Shown here: positions 5,472-8,902 of the stretch, in pieces
How positions within the stretch are numbered: position 1 is the stretch's first letter
Layout: the number at the start of each line of letters is the position of its first letter
Assembly: GCA_022843345.1 (NCBI GenBank)
Contig: JALHNW010000051.1
Location: 1-8,902, forward strand
Length of the DNA: 8,902 nt
Source: Rubritepida sp.
GTDB lineage: Bacteria > Pseudomonadota > Alphaproteobacteria > Acetobacterales > Acetobacteraceae
Direction: 5' to 3'
Notes under the pieces: model-generated
What the model was told of the DNA's origin: nothing
Databases searched by the model: none
What the model saw: only the letters and a program-made list of their open reading frames with translations
Program-made: the position numbers and the translations under genes

Positions 5472-6445
5472 TGTCCGCGTCCGATCGCGAAGGGCGCAGC
5501 CCGCAGCGTGAATCGGCCGCGCAGCAAGCCATGCTGCTGTTCATGGGCGAGCCGATGCTGGAGTTCAACCAGCTTCCGCCCGACGCCGCGGGGCGCGTGC
5601 TCTACCTGGAAGGCCATGGCGGCGACACGTCGAACGCCGCCATCGCCGCGGCCCGCCAGGGCGCCCGCGCGGGCTACGTCACCGCGCTGGGCGACGACGC
5701 CGCCGGCGCCTCCTTCCGCGCGCTCTGGGCGCGGGAGGGGGTGGACGCGCGCCACGTCCGCACCGACGCCTCGGCCTTCACGGGCATCTACTTCGTCACG
5801 CATGACGAGGCCGGGCACCACTTCACCTTCTACCGCACCGGCAGCGCGGCGGCGCGCATGCGGCCGGAGGACCTGCCCGATGACCTGTGCCACGGCGCGT
5901 CCTGGCTGCACGTCTCGGGCATCTCCATGGCCATCAGCGCCAGCGCGGCGGACGCGGTGTTCCGCGCCATCGCGCTGGCGCGCGCGGCAGGCTGCAAGGT
6001 GTCCTTCGACACCAACCTGCGCCTGCGCCTCTGGCCGGCCGCCCGGGCTGCCGCCACCATGCACGCCGCCATCGGCATGAGCGACCTGGCCCTGCCCTCG
6101 CTGGAGGACGCCACGGCGCTCACCGGCCTGCGCGAACCCGGGGCGATCCTCGATTTCTACCTGGGGCTGGCACCCATGGTGGTGCTGAAGCTGGGCGCGG
6201 CGGGCGCCATCGCCGCCACCCGCGAGGCGCGCTGGCCGATACCGCCGGCGCGCGTCGAGGCGGTGGACGCCACCGGGGCGGGCGACTGCTTCGCGGGCGC
6301 GCTGCTCGCCCGGCTCAGCGCCGGCGACGCCCTGCGCGACGCCGCGCGCTACGCCAACCAGGCGGCGGCGCTTTCCACCATGGGCTACGGCGCGGTCGCG
6401 CCCATCCCGGCGCGCGCGGACGTCCTGGAGGCACTTTCGCGCTGA
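5471..6445 (+). CDS. kdgK: PfkB family sugar kinase, probable 2-keto-3-deoxygluconate kinase
   Basis: A 324-residue ribokinase/PfkB-fold kinase that should phosphorylate a sugar acid with ATP to feed the aldolase two genes upstream. The N-terminal block FMGEPMLEFNQ (24-34) and FYRTGSAAARM (120-130) are typical of the KDG kinase branch. PfkB signature 1 is GHGGDTSNAAIAAARQG (48-64). PfkB signature 2 is VDATGAGDCFAGALL (265-279), with D272 as catalytic base and GAGD as anion hole. FDTNLRLRLW (179-188) is also usual in this branch. The chosen ATG at 5471 shares a base with the RraA-like gene's stop (TGATG). A second ATG at 5531 would give 304 residues starting MLLFMGEPML, closer to the usual family N-terminus, but has no better ribosome-binding site. 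A 2-ketogluconate kinase of the same superfamily is the main alternative. It is the last gene of the operon. Confidence 0.88.
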   Translation: MSASDREGRSPQRESAAQQAMLLFMGEPMLEFNQLPPDAAGRVLYLEGHGGDTSNAAIAAARQGARAGYVTALGDDAAGASFRALWAREGVDARHVRTDASAFTGIYFVTHDEAGHHFTFYRTGSAAARMRPEDLPDDLCHGASWLHVSGISMAISASAADAVFRAIALARAAGCKVSFDTNLRLRLWPAARAAATMHAAIGMSDLALPSLEDATALTGLREPGAILDFYLGLAPMVVLKLGAAGAIAATREARWPIPPARVEAVDATGAGDCFAGALLARLSAGDALRDAARYANQAAALSTMGYGAVAPIPARADVLEALSR

Positions 6446-6545
6446 ACGGGGGCGAGCGCGCCACCTGCGACTTCGCCCCGCCCGAGGAGCCTGCGCGGCC
6501 TTCGTGCCCAGCGCCCGCGGGAGGCACGGCCCCAGCCGGTGCGGA

Positions 6546-6566
6546 CATGGCGGAACCTCCGCCATG
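6546..6566. repeat. Perfect 9-bp-stem hairpin between convergent genes
   Basis: CATGGCGGA, ACC, TCCGCCATG is a perfect inverted repeat with a 3-base loop, 100 bases after the kinase stop. No T tract follows on either strand. It could help end transcription from the left-hand operon, or be part of the palindrome cluster that continues to about 6677. The 100 bases before it (6446-6545) hold no gene that I can support, only a weak 6-bp inverted repeat (CGTGCC/GGCACG, 6503-6528). Confidence 0.5.
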
Positions 6567-6581
6567 CCCGGGATCATGGGC

Positions 6582-6617
6582 CTGGATCATGATCCGCAAA
6601 CGCGGATCATGATCCAG
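6582..6617. repeat. Perfect 16-bp-stem palindrome with nested 12-bp palindromes
   Basis: CTGGATCATGATCCGC (6582-6597) and GCGGATCATGATCCAG (6602-6617) are exact reverse complements around the loop AAAC. Each arm itself contains the self-complementary GGATCATGATCC, so the 12-mer occurs twice, 20 bp apart. A further GGATCATG lies at 6571-6578. Such arms can form one long hairpin or two short ones. Position between convergent genes argues against a promoter operator and favours a repeat unit, a terminator or both. A related third 16-mer is found at 6662-6677. Confidence 0.75.
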
Positions 6618-6626
6618 CCTTTGCTG

Positions 6627-6677
6627 AGAGGACGATTCACCGCTTTGATGACTCCATCAAAGCGGATCGTGCTCTAG
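6627..6677. repeat. Imperfect long hairpin overlapping the end of the binding-protein gene
   Basis: The core is CCGCTTTGATG (6640-6650), loop ACTC, and CATCAAAGCGG (6655-6665), a perfect 11-bp stem. Outside a 3-base bulge, ACGAT (6632-6636) pairs with ATCGT (6666-6670), and after one mismatch AGAG (6627-6630) pairs with CTCT (6672-6675). The right end, GCGGATCGTGCTCTAG (6662-6677), matches the right arm of the neighbouring hairpin (6602-6617) at 13 of 16 positions and lies exactly 60 bases after it. The right end includes the stop codon (TAG on the - strand, 6674-6676) of the ABC binding protein. Likely a dispersed palindromic repeat; it may also act as a bidirectional terminator. Confidence 0.7.
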
Positions 6678-8272
6678 GCGGTCGCCGGCCGCACGCCCAT
6701 GGCCACCGTGCGCTCGTCCATGCGCGCCTGGTAGGTGATGCCCCGCCGCGTGGCCCAGGTGTGGTTGAGCTGCACCAGGGGCATGATCGGCGCCTCGCGC
6801 GCCACCCAGCGCACCAGCTCCTGCAGCGCCTTCTCGCGCTCGCCGTCGTCGATGATGGACATCGCCTCCTCCGTCATCCGGTCCAGCTCCGGCGAGGAGA
6901 AGCGGCCGCCGTTGCTGGCGCCGGTGCGCTTCTGCGCGTTGAAGCTGTTCATAATGTTGACGAGCATGTAGCCCGCCTCCGCCGTCACGCTGCCCCAGGA
7001 GGTGAGGCGCATGGCGAATTCCTGCCGGTTGGAGCGCGCGGCGAAGGAGGCCCAGGGCAGCGCGTCCACCGTGGTCTGCACGCCGATGCGCGTCCAGAAC
7101 TGCGCCACCGCCTGGGCGATGCGGCTGTCGTTCGGGAAGCGGTCGTTGGGGCTGTGCAGGGTAAGGCGGAAGCCCTGCGGGAAGCCGGCTTCGGCCAGCA
7201 GGCGGCGGCAGGCCTCCACGTCCACCGGCTGCGGGCGCACGTCGGGCGCGTGGGAATAGACGCCGGGCGGCAGCCACTGCGCGGTGGCGGTGGCCTGGCC
7301 CTCCATCACCCGCTCGGCGATCGCCTCGCGGCCGATGGACAGGCTGAGCGCGCGGCGCACGCGCACGTCGTCGAAGGGGTTGCGGTCCAGCGGATTGCCG
7401 GCGTTGTCGGAAACGAAGGGCAGGTTCGCGCGGCGCGAGAAGTCGGCCATCAGGTAGACGACGCGCAGCCCCACCGTCTCGCTCACGGACACGCGCGGCT
7501 CGCGCTTCAGGCGCGACAGGTCGCTGCTCGCCACCTGGTCCACCATGTCGAAGTCGCCGGCCAGCAGGGCGGCCGAGCGCGCGGCGTCGTTGGCGACGAA
7601 GCGGTAGGACACGCGCGCCCAGGGCTCGCGCGCGCCCCAGAACTCGTCGTTGCGGACCAGCTCGGTCCGGTCGCCCTGGCGGTGGCTGGCGAAGCGGTAG
7701 GCGCCGGTGCCGATGGCGGCGCGGCCGCTGTTGTAGTCCTCCGTCGTCGCGCCCTCGCCCACGTGCTTGGAGATGATGAAGATGGAGGCCAGCTCGGTCG
7801 GCAGGATCGGGTTGGGCGCGTGGGTGTGGAAGCGGATCAGGTGCGGGCCCAGGATCTCGCTGCGCGCGATGGAGCGCAGGAAGCCGCCGAAGCCGCCGGG
7901 CGAGTTGGGCACGTTGGGCGCGCGCGTCACCGTGAAGGCCACGTCCTCGGCCGTGAAGGGGCGCCCGTCATGCCACTTCACGCCCTCGCGCAGGGTGAAT
8001 TCCCAGATGCGCGGCTCGACCACGCGCCAGGCGGTGGCGAGGCCGGGCTGGAGCTTCGCGTCGTGCGTGCGGTCCACCAGCGTGTTGAAGATGTGCAGCG
8101 CCAGCGAGGAATTGGGCGCGGCGTTGAAGAAGTGCGGGTCCAGCGAGGTGATGGAGCCGCCGGTGGCGATGGTGAGGTTCGGCCCGGCGGGCTGGGCCAC
8201 GCCGATGGCGGGCGCGGCGAGCGCGGCGCCGGCGCCGAGGCCGAGCGCGCGGCGGGAAACGGGAATGGTCAT
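6674..8272 (-). CDS. ABC transporter substrate-binding protein, family 5 (dipeptide/oligopeptide type)
   Basis: A 532-residue periplasmic binding protein of the DppA/OppA family, which captures peptides or, in many alphaproteobacteria, other small solutes. The N-terminus MTIPVSRRALGLGAGAALAA is a twin-arginine-like signal peptide (SRR at 6-8) with likely cleavage after GVA near residue 26. Family motifs follow in order: an SLDPHFFN segment, LQPGLATAWRVVEP, WEFTLREGVKWHDGRPFTAE plus DVAFT (the family-5 signature region), IGTGAYRF, and a C-terminal lobe with VRRALSLSIGREAIAERVM and EACRRLLAEAGFPQGF. The start at 8272 has GGGGG seven bases upstream; an ATG at 8293 (seven more residues) is possible with a more distant AGGA. 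No permease or ATPase genes are next to it: downstream is the convergent operon and upstream are small secreted proteins, so here it is an orphan receptor. Its stop codon lies inside a palindromic repeat. Ligand unknown. Confidence 0.93.
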   Translation of the reverse strand: MTIPVSRRALGLGAGAALAAPAIGVAQPAGPNLTIATGGSITSLDPHFFNAAPNSSLALHIFNTLVDRTHDAKLQPGLATAWRVVEPRIWEFTLREGVKWHDGRPFTAEDVAFTVTRAPNVPNSPGGFGGFLRSIARSEILGPHLIRFHTHAPNPILPTELASIFIISKHVGEGATTEDYNSGRAAIGTGAYRFASHRQGDRTELVRNDEFWGAREPWARVSYRFVANDAARSAALLAGDFDMVDQVASSDLSRLKREPRVSVSETVGLRVVYLMADFSRRANLPFVSDNAGNPLDRNPFDDVRVRRALSLSIGREAIAERVMEGQATATAQWLPPGVYSHAPDVRPQPVDVEACRRLLAEAGFPQGFRLTLHSPNDRFPNDSRIAQAVAQFWTRIGVQTTVDALPWASFAARSNRQEFAMRLTSWGSVTAEAGYMLVNIMNSFNAQKRTGASNGGRFSSPELDRMTEEAMSIIDDGEREKALQELVRWVAREAPIMPLVQLNHTWATRRGITYQARMDERTVAMGVRPATA

Positions 8273-8343
8273 GGGCGAACCCCCAGGCTTCATGGACGGA
8301 TGAACGTCCTGTTAGCCGATCCAGCGCCGCGCCGGAACCGCCT

Positions 8344-8700
8344 TCATTGGCAGGATGCCTCGAAGACGGTGCCGTGCAGTACCAGCGTGAGCCCCTGGCG
8401 CGCCCTGACATGCTGCGCCGGGCAGACGTCGTGCCACACCATCCGCAGCCAGTACTGCGCCTCGATCCGCAGCGGCTGCCCCGTCTCGAAGCGGTGGCAT
8501 ATCGTCTGGCCGGCGGCGATCTGCGCCCAGTCCGGGAAGGTGGCGCCCGGCCCCAGCCGCTCGGAGACGAACTTGACCCGGCCGGCGTAGAGGCCCTGGC
8601 TGCGCACGCAGACCTCGGCGAAGGCCGTGGCCGGCAGGCTGCTGGCCGGCGCGGCGGCCGGCGCCAGCAGCAGCAGCGCCGCGAGGCAAGCGCCCCTCAC
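8344..8700 (-). CDS. Small secreted four-cysteine protein, unknown family
   Basis: A 118-residue protein that I do not recognise. Starting from the GTG at 8700, the N-terminus MRGACLAALLLLAPAAAPAS is a clear signal peptide with likely cleavage near residue 19. The mature part holds four cysteines (C31, C68, C93, C117), fitting two disulfide bonds in the periplasm or outside the cell. Visible blocks are FPDWAQIAAGQTICHRF (55-71), YWLRMVWHDVC (83-93) and RQGLTLVLHG (101-110). An upstream in-frame start near 8778 would give 26 extra basic, non-hydrophobic residues and bury the signal, so GTG 8700 is preferred. It also creates a four-base GTGA overlap with the gene before it. That gene encodes a protein alignable to this one, suggesting duplication. 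The ABC binding protein starts about 70 bases further on. Function unknown; a small cell-envelope protein is a guess. Confidence 0.7.
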   Translation of the reverse strand: MRGACLAALLLLAPAAAPASSLPATAFAEVCVRSQGLYAGRVKFVSERLGPGATFPDWAQIAAGQTICHRFETGQPLRIEAQYWLRMVWHDVCPAQHVRARQGLTLVLHGTVFEASCQ

Positions 8701-8902
8701 GAGCAGTGCACGCCCGAGACCGCGTTGCCGTCCAGCCGGATGGTGACGCCCTGGGTGACGGTGAAGCTGCGCTGGCACGCCTGGGAGTAGCGGAAGGTGG
8801 CGTCCATGGATTCGACCAGCACCACGGCGGCGCGCCCGGGGGCGACGCCGGTGCAGCGCGTCTGCCCCAGCAGCACCGTGTCGGGCGTGTGGTGCACGGT
8901 CG
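8697..8902 (-). CDS. Small cysteine-containing protein, paralogue of its neighbour (5' end outside window)
   Basis: The frame is open from the window edge to a TGA at 8697-8699, giving at least 67 residues. Blocks are HTPDTVLLGQTRCTG, TFRYSQACQRSFTVTQGV and LDGNAVSGVHCS at the end. It aligns with the 118-residue protein encoded just downstream: PD...GQT-x-C, five residues to a glycine, 18 or 19 to the next cysteine, exactly 23 residues between the last two cysteines, QG-[LV]-T-[LI] between them, and one residue after the final cysteine. A GTG at 8897 could be a start, but the homologous region of the partner lies about 55 residues in, after a signal peptide and its first cysteine. The true start is therefore probably beyond the window. 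The four-base overlap implies co-translation with its neighbour. No family recognised. Confidence 0.6.
   Translation of the reverse strand, partial: TVHHTPDTVLLGQTRCTGVAPGRAAVVLVESMDATFRYSQACQRSFTVTQGVTIRLDGNAVSGVHCS

Noticed and set aside
6761..8590. + strand open frame of 609 codons opposite the ABC binding protein
   Set aside because: Composition (V, G, A, H, R rich) and the lack of motifs show it is an antisense shadow. The - strand protein has a full set of family-5 binding-protein motifs.
1..8902. CRISPR array, tRNA, rRNA, insertion sequence or phage genes
   Set aside because: No regularly spaced repeats, tRNA-like cloverleaf, transposase motif or phage-like protein was seen on either strand.

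Overview
This is a very GC-rich window (by eye above 70% G+C, with nearly all codons ending in G or C). It looks chromosomal and alphaproteobacterial. The mix of tripartite tricarboxylate (TctC/Bug) and TRAP receptors, twin-arginine-like signal peptides on binding proteins, and an orphan family-5 ABC binding protein suits an Acetobacteraceae (Roseomonas-like) organism. That assignment is inference from gene style, not from a marker gene.

Left edge (1-397): the last 50 codons of a Bug/TctC-type periplasmic receptor, then about 240 bases of non-coding DNA holding a small GC hairpin and the control region of the next operon. A 15-bp inverted repeat, TGTAGTAACGCTACA, lies 34 bases before the next start codon.

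Central operon (398-6445, + strand): RpiR/MurR-type regulator, TRAP small permease (DctQ type), TRAP large permease (DctM type), TRAP receptor (DctP type), a 51-codon remnant of a D-2-hydroxyacid dehydrogenase, KDPG/KDPGal-type aldolase, RraA-like metal-dependent aldolase family protein, and a PfkB kinase of the 2-keto-3-deoxygluconate kinase type. Most junctions overlap by 1 or 4 bases, so this is a tightly coupled transcription and translation unit. The simplest reading is a sugar-acid uptake and breakdown module. The TRAP system imports a sugar acid, the kinase phosphorylates a 2-keto-3-deoxy acid, and the aldolase splits it into pyruvate and a triose phosphate. No dehydratase or oxidoreductase remains intact in the operon, so either the imported compound is already a 2-keto-3-deoxy acid or earlier steps are encoded elsewhere. 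The regulator probably senses a phosphorylated intermediate through its SIS domain. Its probable operator occurs twice: once in the promoter region and once inside its own reading frame, where it is written in codons that are rare for this genome.

Convergent gap (6446-6673): a cluster of palindromes, including a perfect 16-bp-stem hairpin and a longer imperfect hairpin that share a 16-bp unit. This looks like a mosaic intergenic repeat, and it supplies the stop codon of the gene on the other strand.

Right part (6674-8902, - strand): an orphan dipeptide/oligopeptide-type ABC substrate-binding protein, preceded by two overlapping genes for small cysteine-containing proteins. The second gene in transcription order has a clear signal peptide. 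The first runs off the window edge. The two align with each other and appear to be a tandem duplication; I do not recognise their family.
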